A stretch of DNA of 64,000 nucleotides from Podospora pseudoanserina (Eukaryota; Ascomycota; Sordariomycetes; Sordariales; Podosporaceae). The stretch spans positions 744,001 to 808,000 of the forward strand of contig NC_085925.1 of the NCBI RefSeq assembly GCF_035222485.1, written 5' to 3'. Made by a program: the position numbers and the translations under genes. The first letter of the stretch is position 1; every line of letters starts with the position of its first letter. The notes beneath the pieces are model-generated. The model was not told the DNA's origin. It did not search any database and was given only the letters and a program-made list of their open reading frames with translations. Shown one piece after another: positions 22,754 through 33,006 of this stretch.

Positions 22754-25700
22754 CTAGTTAGGCTGAACAGCCAGAGCAGCCTGCAGCGACTCCAACAACT
22801 CCTGATCTTGGTGATCAGGGGTGGAATGATGATTAGGAGGTATTGGCAACCCGGGAACTGCCGGCGGCGAGGCCTGTGCTGGTGACGGCTGGGCTGTCGA
22901 GGCCTGGGGCTGGGGCTGGTATGCCGTTTGAGCCGGCTGAGCCGGTCGTGGTGGTGCCGGCGACGGCTGCGATGTTGTTGGCGAGGGGATGTGACGGTGT
23001 GGTTGTGCCTGAGGCTGAGCCTGCTGCTGGACTTGTTGCTGGGCCTGCCGGTGTTGATGGTGCGTTTGCTGCTGTGATTGCGGTGGCTGGGGCGCCTGAG
23101 CCTGATGCTGTTGTTGTTGCTGTTGTTGATGCTGCTGTAATTGTTGAGGATGCGCTTGCTGAACATGCTGCTGATGAGAATGTTGTCGCTGAGCTTGCTG
23201 GTTTTGCTGGACTTGTTGAAGCTGCTGAGCCTGTTGTTGCTGTTGCTGTGCAGGCCGACTGTGTTGGACCTGTTGGTGTTGTTGTACCTGCTGACCCTGA
23301 TGATGAGGGACCTGCTGAAGTTGCTGGGCCTGCTGAAGTTGCTGGGCCTGCTGATGCTGAGCCTGCTGATGCTGAGACTGTTGGGCTTGCGGAGCGTGCT
23401 GGTGTTGCGCAGCAGACTGGTGTGACATCGTTTGTTGCCGTTGCGGAGCTGGCGGCTGCTGCTGAGCTTGATGCTGCGGAGCCTGATATTGCTGGGCCTG
23501 GAGCTGCTGCTGTGCTTGATGCAGCTGCGACTGAGTCTGACGGTGGCCTTGTTGCTGGCCTTGCTGCTGAACAGGTTGTTGAACAGGCTGCTGAACATGT
23601 TGCTGAGCGTGTTGCTGACCCTGGTTCTGCTGTTGCGGACTTTGTCTGTTCTGTTGCTGCTGTTGCTGCTGGGCTTGGTTCTGCTGAGGCTGGTGAGGCT
23701 GATGAGCCTGGTGCTGTTGGGCCTGGTGATGCGGAGAAGACGGCTGTGGCTGCAAGTGATGATACTGCGGCTTACTTGGAGGCTGCATCGACGTGCTCGG
23801 AGCCGGCGCCGGGGCTATGGACGGAAACGATGTAACCTTTGGTAGGCCGTGGTGTTCCTGAGGCTCCGACTTGACCATTGGTGAGATGGGCACCGGAGGC
23901 AAACCGCCCGATGTTGCCGTAGTCGTATTGCCATTCATAGGCCCGCTCACGCCCGGGGTGGTTGGGCTTGCCCGCGGAGCTTGCACACTTGAATGTGGGC
24001 CGGGCATCACGGACTGGTTGTTGTGTTGCATATTCGACAGCGCCATCATTGTCTGCAGCCTGGCCTGTTCTTCTTGGCTATTCTGCCGCGCCTTCTCCTC
24101 GGCTTCCTTTCTTGCTGCCTGGGTCGGAGCCCGAGTCTTGAGCTCTCCTGTGACGTGTTGCAGATAGTACGGCATTTCCGAGTTCGTCTTGAGGAAAAAT
24201 AGCTTCAGATTCCTTGCCTTATCCTTCAGCTGGACCTGAGTGCGATCCCTCAGGATGGTTGAAATGGTTCCGTGCGGTCCAAAAAGACCGAGAATTTGAC
24301 TCCAATGGGGACCCTTCACCATGTCCAAACCAGCCATGAGAGCCTTCTCCTCTTCAGGACTCCAAGGCCTCCGAGTCGAATGCAGGCCTTCGCGCCTCGA
24401 CGTATTAGATGACTTTGCAACAGCAGCCTGCCGAGCCTTTTCGTACAGAGCCGCAGTGGGTAAAGACTGATTTGGTGGAAGGCCATTCTCGTTCGTGGCA
24501 GCTGGAGCAGCCGGGGCTGCTGGCGCGGGGCTCTGTGTGTACGTCTGATATTGGCCCTGGTGTTGTTGATTCATTTGCGCAATGTAGTGAGGATGGGCCG
24601 GGGCGTGTCCGAGATTTGCGGTCCCGACAGTCCCCGAGTATATCATAGTCGAGGTGGTGGGGAGCCCATGCGGCGGCTCTTCTGGGATTTTCGGAAGGCT
24701 GGCTGCGATTAGATTCGCCAATTCGGTAGTCGAGCTATTCATGTCATGCTGTCCAGCGGAAGAGTCCTTAATCAGCCCGCTCAGGTCATGCGACAAGGAC
24801 GAATCCTTGGCCAACTCCTGCTCGATGAGCTTTTTCAATGTTTCGTCATCATGTTGACCTGACAGATCTTCGCCGTCGAGTTCTTTGGTTTCCCCAGCCA
24901 TCGGAAGTTGCGCTGTTGCAAGCCTCAGCGTTTCAGCAAGGCTGTCGTGCTGCTCCTCGATTTCCATATTCGTGGCCAGAACTGGCTCCTCTTCTTGTGT
25001 GGGTATGTTGATGCCGTAGCTCCTGGCGTAGTCAACTATAACAGCCAGGTGGCCTTGCAAAAACAAGCTCAGCAACTCGGAGATTCTCTCGGGTGACGAT
25101 TGCTCCGCCAACGACCCTGTTCTTGTCAGTCCACCGACATTCAGAAATCCAAACGGGGAGGAGCAAGTACTCTTGATAGATTCATCAGCGGCCGATTGGA
25201 CCAGCAATTCCCTTCTTTCGCGAACCTGACCAACCAGCCGCTCCTCATCCGGATTCAATGCCAGATCTCCACTGCGATTCTTCAAAACCTCATCGAACCG
25301 AGCAGGAAACAAAGTGTCCAACACGCCCAGCGCCGGCTGCGGTGGTTGGTGATTAAGCGCATCCAAGAAGAGCCGCGTCTTCAAGCTAACTAGCAATTCG
25401 GTCAAAGAGTCCTTGTATTCGCCGTCTTCGGGGATGAAGACGCTGAAAAAAGAATCGTGTACATCTTTCAGTGTCACATCGCCTGAGCCAAACACCATGC
25501 CTGCCACCGAAGCCAAGTTTGACATGCGGATCGTCTCCCTATCTTCCGAGTCTGTGATTTCCAACTCGTCGACCGAAAGGAGGTGAGAGTCTGAGTACAT
25601 CTTTCGTGTGCTTTCAAACACATTCCAGAGCATACCATAGGCCTTGTAAAACTCGGATTCGGTATGGGCAAGAAGTGCATCAGTGTCAGCTTTGGTATTC

Positions 25701-26656
25701 TGCGACAGTCTGATGAGGATCTGAACAGCAAAACTGCCCATGTTCAGGAGGCTCATGGACCGCATATGGTAAAAGGAGTGACGCGTAAAGTTTGCGATTT
25801 TGTTTCGTGTTTTCTCAACCTCGGGCGTGGCAGGTATTGGGTTGGTGGTCCGCACCACGTTCACATCGTAATCAGCCAGTGCATTATTCAGCATCGTTTC
25901 CAGGTCGACAGGCGCCATGTCATGCCCATTCATCTCACCATGTCCCGCTTGCTCTGGGTGTCCGAGTTGCGCCTCATGTTGGGCAAACTCCATCTTCAAC
26001 CGTTTTGCCAGGCTATCATCATCATCCAGGTCAGGGCTCCTGGGTCGTTTGGCTTCACTCGGCATCTGGGCAGTAACGGGGACTCCCGGTGAAGGGTCAA
26101 TTGGTGTTTGAGAGTCTGCCGGGGGTTGAGACATCGTCGGTTGCGGTAATAGCGCTTGAGATGGAGACTGATGCACGAGGGCATCCGTCTGGGCTTGGGC
26201 AGATGCTAAGAGCTGCTCTATCTGGACTGAAGGCGACTGCGCATCGAGCGCTGTGGTTGGGGTCGCAGCAAGCAGGTTCGGCGCGGGGCTCGGAACAGGG
26301 GCGGGAGTCGATGGTGGTGGGAGAGAGGAAACTGCTGCGGCTGTAGATATTAACGGAGTGGCAGGAGTTGCCGGCGTTGTTGGCGCTGCTGGCACTGTGG
26401 GTGTGGGTGTGGGTGTGGTTGTGGTTGTGGCTTCCCCATGTTGCGACGTGGGCGGTGGTGGCGGCGGAGGAGGAGCAGGAGCAGTCGGAGCCGCAGTTTT
26501 CTCAGGAGCAACATCTGGCGCTTGTTGAGATGGAGGTTGTTCAGGATCGGCCTTGATTGGACTATCGGCGTCTGGCATCGGAACATCGTCGTTGCTGCTG
26601 TTGTTGAAGGCAGCAAAGAGATCGGCCTCGAGACCGGCGAGCATCGTGTCGGCCAT
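22754..26656 (-). CDS. TRF/Tbf1-type telobox Myb DNA-binding protein with Gln-rich tail
   Basis: Single exon, 1,300 residues. The N-terminus (1-~260) is Pro/Ala/Thr-rich. Residues about 275-560 resemble the helical TRF dimerisation region of Tbf1 proteins ([29 protein letters not shown]). A Myb/SANT domain of the telobox type sits at about 757-820: [32 protein letters not shown], and the telobox-like helix [15 protein letters not shown]. From about 950 to 1,260 the chain is almost wholly Gln/His/Pro/Ala. Tbf1/Teb1 proteins bind TTAGGG-like sequence at promoters (ribosomal protein, snoRNA genes) and subtelomeres in the nucleus. Which of these roles applies here is not visible. The tail may act as a transactivation or condensation-prone region. 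Family call firm, symbol withheld. Confidence 0.85.
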   Translation of the reverse strand: MADTMLAGLEADLFAAFNNSSNDDVPMPDADSPIKADPEQPPSQQAPDVAPEKTAAPTAPAPPPPPPPPTSQHGEATTTTTPTPTPTVPAAPTTPATPATPLISTAAAVSSLPPPSTPAPVPSPAPNLLAATPTTALDAQSPSVQIEQLLASAQAQTDALVHQSPSQALLPQPTMSQPPADSQTPIDPSPGVPVTAQMPSEAKRPRSPDLDDDDSLAKRLKMEFAQHEAQLGHPEQAGHGEMNGHDMAPVDLETMLNNALADYDVNVVRTTNPIPATPEVEKTRNKIANFTRHSFYHMRSMSLLNMGSFAVQILIRLSQNTKADTDALLAHTESEFYKAYGMLWNVFESTRKMYSDSHLLSVDELEITDSEDRETIRMSNLASVAGMVFGSGDVTLKDVHDSFFSVFIPEDGEYKDSLTELLVSLKTRLFLDALNHQPPQPALGVLDTLFPARFDEVLKNRSGDLALNPDEERLVGQVRERRELLVQSAADESIKSTCSSPFGFLNVGGLTRTGSLAEQSSPERISELLSLFLQGHLAVIVDYARSYGINIPTQEEEPVLATNMEIEEQHDSLAETLRLATAQLPMAGETKELDGEDLSGQHDDETLKKLIEQELAKDSSLSHDLSGLIKDSSAGQHDMNSSTTELANLIAASLPKIPEEPPHGLPTTSTMIYSGTVGTANLGHAPAHPHYIAQMNQQHQGQYQTYTQSPAPAAPAAPAATNENGLPPNQSLPTAALYEKARQAAVAKSSNTSRREGLHSTRRPWSPEEEKALMAGLDMVKGPHWSQILGLFGPHGTISTILRDRTQVQLKDKARNLKLFFLKTNSEMPYYLQHVTGELKTRAPTQAARKEAEEKARQNSQEEQARLQTMMALSNMQHNNQSVMPGPHSSVQAPRASPTTPGVSGPMNGNTTTATSGGLPPVPISPMVKSEPQEHHGLPKVTSFPSIAPAPAPSTSMQPPSKPQYHHLQPQPSSPHHQAQQHQAHQPHQPQQNQAQQQQQQQNRQSPQQQNQGQQHAQQHVQQPVQQPVQQQGQQQGHRQTQSQLHQAQQQLQAQQYQAPQHQAQQQPPAPQRQQTMSHQSAAQHQHAPQAQQSQHQQAQHQQAQQLQQAQQLQQVPHHQGQQVQQHQQVQHSRPAQQQQQQAQQLQQVQQNQQAQRQHSHQQHVQQAHPQQLQQHQQQQQQQHQAQAPQPPQSQQQTHHQHRQAQQQVQQQAQPQAQPHRHIPSPTTSQPSPAPPRPAQPAQTAYQPQPQASTAQPSPAQASPPAVPGLPIPPNHHSTPDHQDQELLESLQAALAVQPN
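22880..23750 (-). repeat. Gln/His-coding low-complexity tract
   Basis: CTG/TTG-rich (CAG/CAA on the coding strand) imperfect repeats within the telobox protein gene, encoding runs of Gln mixed with His, Ala and Pro. CAA and CAG are mixed, so the tract is not a pure triplet run. Confidence 0.85.
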
Positions 26657-28450
26657 GTTCGCAGCTTAGAGCGCGAAGCCCATTGAACGGGGGCTGAAGT
26701 CTCGTCGGTTTGCCCCGCACACTTAGTGGCAGACTTAAACCGATCTCGAAATATGTATACGACAAAAGAAGACAGTCCAATGGGTCCGACGGCGGGTGTT
26801 GTCTCTCTTGGGCGGGCGGTGTCGTTATCGCGGTCTTGGGCGGGACTGGGGAGATGTCGGAGAAATTTTTCTGACGTCCGACATCCAAAGTTGCCCTTAT
26901 TTTGTGCCCCAGCCTCCGATACACAAGCTGCGTTTATGTGCTTGAAATTCCAAGGAAATACCAAAAATCCAGCCACATCCGTCAATTCCAAAGAATACTG
27001 AGCTCAACGTGGGCGTTTTGATAACAACTACGAGCAACTCTCGTTTCATGCTTCGATTGACACTCCGCATGATCGTGTATGTCTTCAAAGAGAAGCCAGC
27101 TAGCGAAGTGACGGATAACAAGGCACTATCTAATCGGAAGGCACCTCAGCTTGCAATTGGCCAACCACAATAGAAATAGCGATCAAGGTGCGTGCGGTTG
27201 GGATCGAATACTCATGGGGGAATATAAATGTGCAAGGCTAGCTTTACAAAGGAATCTTTAGGTGCAGAACGCATGGGTTGGAAGTTGGGGATGTGATAGA
27301 AAAGTGATACGACTCAGGCTCTCATAGGACTTACCTATCTCGGTTTCCATCTTCCGCCAGCCAGACCTTGACTGGGAAAGCCGTAGAACTTCAACATGCT
27401 CATCAGGTCTCCGGCGTCACCCAGTAAGCATCAGGAAGGCCCCGAGAAAAGTCCGATTGTGTTTAAAAGAAGAGAACCGACTTTTGGTGTGCTTCACGGG
27501 TTCTAGAATCGTTCGAGTTCCGGTAGTATCGTCCACGCTGAGCCATGAGAGAGCATACGATGGTGTCTCAGAAGGTGTGGTATAAACGATAGTATCATGA
27601 AGAAGCACTGGTAGTGCGCAGCATTCGGCGGGAGGGAAGGATCTCGGCCGCCCGGAGCCTGCAGCACGGAGGACCGTTGCAACTTGACATTGCCGAGAGA
27701 TGTTCCCCGGGTCTTGGATCGGAGATAACGGAGAGCTATCCAGACCCCTCAGATTACTATTCACACGCCATGTTTCTTGATGAGACACAGCTTCGCTCTC
27801 CATTGCCCCGAAGCATCCAAAGAACGGTGGGTATTAATTGAGACAGTATCAAACATACTGGCAGCCACCTCGAAGATCAACTACTAATGATCATGCCGAG
27901 GCAGTCGAGGAATGGATGTCTCAACAAAGGAAAGATGCGGGGAGGCGGAGTGCTACAACAAACCCGTGGAGATCGGTGACAACACATGGGAATGGTAGCA
28001 ATCCGTCTGTTCGTCTGTTCGGCTTTCCTCAAGCTTTCTTGCCCCAGCTTCCGAGGACAGACTCTGGGCTCTTATATCATCCAGGTAAAGACATGGACGA
28101 ATGACATGAATGCCTAGGCACGCTTCAACGCGGCTTATGTTTCAATGCTGGGATGGAGCATTGTGTGTCGCCCCCTGAGCGGGGTTCATAGTCCCGCTGC
28201 CATCGTCATGCGGGGAAAGTGAGCAGCCAACGAGATGTGATGCTCGGAATGGCGGAATCCAGTGGACATCGTGAGAACATCTTCAGTCAAGTCACCAGCG
28301 GTGAGGAGGTGGAGAGAGAGAGAGAGAGAGAGAGAGCCGTGGACCTTTGGTATGGATACCCCGTGAGTTGTCTGCCTCGAAATGATGGAGATTCTGGGGC
28401 GCTTGGGGAGATTCTGGGGAAGACGCAGAGCCACCCGCGTCACCCCCCGA

Positions 28451-28465
28451 CCCCGCGACCCCCGC
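28451..28465 (-). promoter_or_regulatory. Two candidate CreA/CRE-1 sites (SYGGRG)
   Basis: CCCCGC at 28451-28456 and again at 28460-28465 reads GCGGGG on the minus strand, fitting the SYGGRG consensus of the fungal carbon-catabolite repressor CreA. Paired sites upstream of a carbon-metabolism gene are plausible, but short GC motifs arise easily by chance. Confidence 0.35.
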
Positions 28466-28603
28466 TTCCGCTGCATGCACTTCCAGTTCCGTGGCCGTGA
28501 CCCACTCGGCCGTCCACTGCCAGTGCCATCCGGGGGAAGGATGAACTGGTAGCTGGTACCCCTCGCCACTACTTTGTCCCCTACTGTTTTCCGGCGCAAC
28601 ATG

Positions 28604-28611
28604 TATTTAAA
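28604..28611 (+). promoter_or_regulatory. TATA-like element of the aldehyde dehydrogenase gene
   Basis: TATTTAAA lies 146 bases upstream of the ATG at 28757, with a CT-rich leader between. This is suitable for a strongly and inducibly expressed gene. Confidence 0.5.
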
Positions 28612-28756
28612 GTCCTGCGGGGACGCCCTCTCGTCCTCGCTGCTTCCCCATTCCCCTCACAGCTTCCCACCTTGACACCTGAGACAGCGAGCTGGTTTCG
28701 TTCTTCCTGTCCCAATCTGTCCATATCCCAAGCTGTCACACAAAGCTGCCAACATC

Positions 28757-30376
28757 ATGACCAACGTCTTCACCGAGCTCAAGACCCCTACCACGGGCAC
28801 CTACAAGCAGCCCACCGGACTGTATGTGGCTTCTCTTTCTTCCCCCATAGTGAACCACTCACCCTAACCCTGACTTGTACAGCTTCATCAACAACGAGTT
28901 CGTCGAGGGTGTCGAGAAGAAGACCTTTGAGGTCATCAACCCCGCCACCGAGGAGGTCATCTGCTCCGTTCACGAAGCCACCGAGGCCGACGTCGACATT
29001 GCCGTCAAGGCTGCTCGCGATGCCTTCGAGGGCCCGTGGCGCCAGGTTACCCCTCAGCAGCGTGGAAACTTGCTGCTTAAGCTTGCCGACCTGATCGAGA
29101 AAAACCTTGAGCTCCTTGCTTCCGTCGAGTCTCTTGACAATGGCAAGTCCATCACCATGGCTCGTGGAGATGTTGGCGCCGTTGTTGGTTGCATTCGGTA
29201 CTATGGCGGCTGGGCCGACAAGATTGAGGGCAAGACGATTGATATTGCGCCAGACATGTTCCACTACACCAGACTCGAGCCGGTGCGTTGTCCTTGGGTA
29301 CGAAGCCACCATAAACTGCTGATGCTAACTGTTGTGTCATTTAGATTGGCGTCTGCGGCCAGATCATCCCATGGAACTTCCCACTTCTGATGCTCGGCTG
29401 GAAGATTGGACCTGCTCTGGCTACCGGTAACACTGTTGTTCTCAAGACCGCTGAGCAAACGCCTTTGTCCGGTCTCGTCTTTGCTCAGTTCGTCAAGGAG
29501 GCTGGTTTCCCTCCCGGTGTTCTCAACATCATCTCTGGCTTCGGCAAGACTGCCGGCGCTGCCATCTCTTCCCACATGGACATCGACAAGGTCGCCTTTA
29601 CTGGCTCCACTGTTGTTGGCCGCACCATCATGAAGGCCGCTGCCTCTTCTAACCTCAAGAAGGTCACCCTCGAGTTGGGCGGCAAGTCCCCCAATATCGT
29701 CTTCAACGATGCCGATATCGAGCAGACCATCAGCTGGGTCAACTTTGGTATCTACTTCAACCACGGCCAGTGCTGCTGCGCTGGATCTCGTATCTACGTG
29801 CAGTCCGGCATCTACGACAAGTTCGTCGCCGCTTTCAAGAAACGCGCTGAGGCGAACAAGGTCGGCGACCCATTCCACCCCGAGACCTTCCAAGGCCCCC
29901 AGGTGTCTCAGCTCCAATACGATCGTATCATGGAGTACATTGAGTCCGGCAAGAGCGAGGGCGCTACAGTCGAGACCGGTGGTGCCCGTCACGGTGACAA
30001 GGGCTACTTCATCCAGCCCACCATCTTCACCAACGTCAGCCCCAAGATGAAGATCATGCAGGAAGAGATCTTCGGCCCCGTCTGCGCTATCGCCAAGTTC
30101 GACACCGAGGAGGAGGTCCTCCAGATGGCCCACGACACCATTTATGGTCTTGCCTCTGCTGTCCACACCAAGGATCTCAACACCGCGATCCGGGTCGCCA
30201 ACTCCCTCCGTGCCGGTACCGTCTGGGTCAACTGCTACAACCTGCTTTCGCACCAGCTGCCATTCGGTGGTTATGCTCAGAGTGGTATCGGGCGCGAGTT
30301 GGGTGAGGAGGCTTTGGCCAACTACACGCAACACAAGTCTGTCGCCATCAGATTGGGCGGTGCGTTGTTTGGTTAA
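28757..30376 (+). CDS. aldA: NAD(P)-dependent aldehyde dehydrogenase (AldA/ALDH1-2 type)
   Basis: Three exons: 28757-28821, 28883-29282, 29345-30376; 498 residues, normal for the family. Donors GTATGT and GTGCGT and CAG/TAG acceptors keep frame. Signatures: [10 protein letters not shown] (cofactor cleft), the [11 protein letters not shown] Rossmann loop, [11 protein letters not shown] with catalytic Glu at about 265, and [12 protein letters not shown] with the nucleophile Cys at about 299. C-terminus ends [15 protein letters not shown]. The enzyme oxidises acetaldehyde and other aldehydes to acids; in Aspergillus AldA does this in ethanol use. I see no mitochondrial presequence, so a cytosolic location is likely. 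Codon use is strongly biased to C-ending codons, suggesting high expression. Carbon regulation through the upstream CreA-like sites is inference. Confidence 0.96.
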
Positions 30377-30895
30377 GCATCTTGCTGTCGGGATAGGGGT
30401 AAAAGTGGGTCTGGTTCAGGGGTAATGAATTGGGAGCTTGATGTATTCTCACAATGTAACGTACTCTGGGTTGCGGGTTGGACCTGATCTTTGGGTGTAT
30501 CAGGGTTACGAAGTAATGACAAAACGCGATGATATTCGAACATTTTATGATACGTCTTCTTGAACCACGCGCTGTCATGTATGGCCAAATTATGGTCTTC
30601 CAAAGAAGTGATGATACATGTGCCTTTTGAAGGCCTTTGGCAATCCACGATATCTCTGCCATGTTTTTGACCGGTAGAGATCATAAACACAGCGTTGATC
30701 TCGGACTTGAAGGCGCATCCCTTTCTGCTTCCGGCCTTGTGGGCATACGGAGGGCAGTGCTCTCCGCCAGGGCACATCGGCTGGGCACATCGGCTCGGCC
30801 TCTCTCTGTGCAGGAGTCTGGGGGCGAGAATTCTCGGTTTCTTGGGGTTTGACCAGCTGCTGGAGGGCTCTTCCCAGGGCGAGAGTTGATGGCAT
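30373..30895 (-). pseudogene. Unrecognised reading frame broken by a 13-base tandem duplication
   Basis: Not recognised. On the minus strand ATG 30895 opens MPSTLALGRALQQLVKPQE and runs to CPADVPWRR, where the frame becomes unconvincing. A second frame that looks coding (CPGGEHCPPYAHKAGSRKG, GTCIITSLEDHNLAIHD, KKTYHKMFEYHRVLSLLRN) starts just there and continues to a stop at 30373. The two frames meet at two copies of a 13-base unit (30769-30781 and 30782-30794, 12 of 13 bases identical). Removing exactly one copy brings them into register. The simplest reading is an ORF disrupted by a tandem duplication. Alternatives are an intron that removes the repeat, or a genuine start at 30951 in the second frame. 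Its stop codon overlaps that of the convergent aldehyde dehydrogenase gene, so the true 3' end may lie earlier. Confidence 0.5.
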
Positions 30896-30951
30896 TTTGC
30901 ATGCTTGAGTTTGATGGATAGGTTGGTGCTGGGGTGTCTTGTTGCTACCAA

Positions 30952-31578
30952 TAGGTTGAGAAGAAGATTGAAGGGATGAGGTTTGATGGACCGGTATTAG
31001 TGGTCTCTACCGCGTTATTTATGCATTTTGAGAGGAATCGGTGATGAGATTGAAACCTAAATTGACCTTGTTCCCAAGAATGTGAGACAGACATGTCTAT
31101 CTGGACGGGCCTGGTGACGATTCTAAGTGCTGCAAGACTAATCCGGTATTAGGGTACATTACCTAAAACTCTTGAAAAATGAACTGTTTGTTGAAGAAAT
31201 AGCGGGTGAGGCGTTGCGTTTGGGTGTTTGTGGCCCTGAATATGCCGTGGGATAATGAGAGAGGGCACGTGAGAGAATGAGTGGTCTTGCTAGCCTTGGT
31301 CAGGCTTGCAAGTAGGTCTTGCCATTTTAACGATGGGTGACTTGGTGGTTCTTTCCTCATGGGCATAGGCAAACTGAACACCTGCCTACACCTGAAACGG
31401 GACCCCACCACGTCACATTTCCACATGTTCAGGTTGGCTTATTGCAACTGAGCTGGACGCATATTTTCCGCTGGACTTCCAATATGTAGCATATGAAAAA
31501 GAAACAGTCCCATTCAAGCTAGCTATACCGACAGCAGCAAAACCTGTAAGAGATTGTCCAGGACCAACTAGACCTTTG
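30952..31578. other. Intergenic region
   Basis: Moderately AT-rich, with no supported gene. It includes the 3' untranslated region of the MFS gene (which ends at 31579) and the upstream region of the broken frame. Confidence 0.4.
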
Positions 31579-33006
31579 CTAATTCCGTTTCCTCGTCACC
31601 TTCTTGATGACCTTTCTCATCCCATCTCCGACCTTCTCGCCCTCCTCCCTCGCCTTCTCCAGCCCGCCTGGTTTCAGCCCACCAGGCAAGAACCACCACA
31701 TCAACAAAATGAATATGAGAATCGCCAGACAGATCGGCTGCAACACTTCCACCCCCTTACTCTGAGCGATGGCCCCCACCGCAAACGGGAACAGTGCCGC
31801 GCCCCCTCCGCCGAATGCTGCAGCAAATCCAATCGCTGAAACATGATAATCGCTCGGCAGCAACTTTGTCGCCGCCACAATCGCCGCCGGAAATAACGGA
31901 CCCAAGAAGAAACCCAAGAACGTCGCAAAGGTTGCCGATGCCGCGAAGTTGGGTACAGTCCAGTAGAGGACTTGCATCACAATCGAGAGCACCAGATAGA
32001 TGGTGATGGCAAGCTTTTCTCCTATCCTCCCTGTGACAAAACCCAACACCACCCGTCCCACTGTCAATCCAAGCCAGAAGAAAGTAACAGTCAGACCAGC
32101 CAGAAAAGGTTCAGCATTGCGGACTCGCAACATAAACGTCGTGATCCACCCTCCCAGCGACACCTCGGCGCCTACATACCCAAGCAGGAACATGGCGAGG
32201 ATCCAAGTAATGGGTTCTTTGAGCACTGTTCGAGTCGTGGTTCTCTTTCCACCAGTGGTATCTAAAAACTGAGCTCTGTATAGCTTGGCCGTCGCCCTCC
32301 AGAATGCCGCCGTTAGGAATACGAGACCGACACCATCCAGACCAATCATCACATAGTAAAACGTGTACCACTCCAATCCTCCCTTGGTCACCATCGCTGT
32401 CGCAATCAAGGGTCCGATGGTGGCGCCTAGACCGTAAGCGCCGTGAAGAAGACCGAGAAGCTCATTGGCGTTGTGCATATTGCCTATCCAGGCGTTCCAA
32501 GCACTGTCTTCGATACCATTACCGTAGCCGGTGAAAGCTAGGACGACTGGCAGAACGGGATAGGGCGGGTGGAAGACAAGCGGAATGATACCAATGAGAC
32601 GACAAACGGGACCGAGGACGGCGATACCAACTTGCCCGAAGTGGTGGTGGACCAGTGAATTGCTGAGTGCTGCGAGGGTGTACCCTATGAAGGGAGACAG
32701 GAAGACAAGGGAGACGGCGGTGTAGGAGATGGAATAGTATGTTTCGATGTAGGGAAGAAGGGCACCGACAGCGCCGTCAGTCATACCCATGAGGATGAAG
32801 GCGTATATGGTGCCGAGAAAACGGAAGATGTTTGTGGCGGATTGGTTCCATCGTTGTTGGAGGGGAGGAGCTGAGGCTTCCTCATCTGTGGTCTCTTCCG
32901 ACAAGTCGACCTTTTCAGGATCGCGTGCTGGGATGATGGACTCATCCATCTTCCTGGAACTATTGGGATTGTCGACACCGACGTGGTCTGGACTGGCGGT
33001 CGACAT
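31579..33006 (-). CDS. Major facilitator superfamily transporter
   Basis: Single exon, 475 residues from ATG 33006 (MSTASPDHVG). An in-frame extension to 33141 exists, but a TATATAA element at 33081-33088 lies inside it, so the shorter start is preferred. A hydrophilic N-terminus (~65 residues) is followed by about 12 hydrophobic segments, with the first at FLGTIYAFILMGMTDGAVG and a cytosolic loop near residues 230-250 between halves. The second half has a conserved WLGLTVGRVVLGFVTGRIGEK segment (MFS motif A-like, loop 8-9). It resembles fungal MFS proteins annotated as bypass-of-stop-codon protein 6 (BSC6). The substrate is unknown. No biosynthetic neighbours suggest an export role. Likely plasma or vacuolar membrane. 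Confidence 0.85.
   Translation of the reverse strand: MSTASPDHVGVDNPNSSRKMDESIIPARDPEKVDLSEETTDEEASAPPLQQRWNQSATNIFRFLGTIYAFILMGMTDGAVGALLPYIETYYSISYTAVSLVFLSPFIGYTLAALSNSLVHHHFGQVGIAVLGPVCRLIGIIPLVFHPPYPVLPVVLAFTGYGNGIEDSAWNAWIGNMHNANELLGLLHGAYGLGATIGPLIATAMVTKGGLEWYTFYYVMIGLDGVGLVFLTAAFWRATAKLYRAQFLDTTGGKRTTTRTVLKEPITWILAMFLLGYVGAEVSLGGWITTFMLRVRNAEPFLAGLTVTFFWLGLTVGRVVLGFVTGRIGEKLAITIYLVLSIVMQVLYWTVPNFAASATFATFLGFFLGPLFPAAIVAATKLLPSDYHVSAIGFAAAFGGGGAALFPFAVGAIAQSKGVEVLQPICLAILIFILLMWWFLPGGLKPGGLEKAREEGEKVGDGMRKVIKKVTRKRN

Larger units (their letters stand above)
26657..28756. other. Intergenic region between Tbf1-like and aldehyde dehydrogenase genes
   Basis: Divergent upstream regions of the two genes. 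I see no reliable coding sequence; a 128-codon minus-strand frame at 27417-27803 is discussed under rejected items. A GA microsatellite lies at 28311-28336. The last 300 bases are the aldehyde dehydrogenase promoter. Confidence 0.45.

Noticed and set aside
27417-27803. 128-codon minus-strand frame with PSYALSWLSVDDTTGTRTI, faintly like the start of a HET domain
   Set aside because: The resemblance is limited to a few residues of the YxALSYxWG-type motif, the Trp-Gly is not in place, and no other HET blocks follow.
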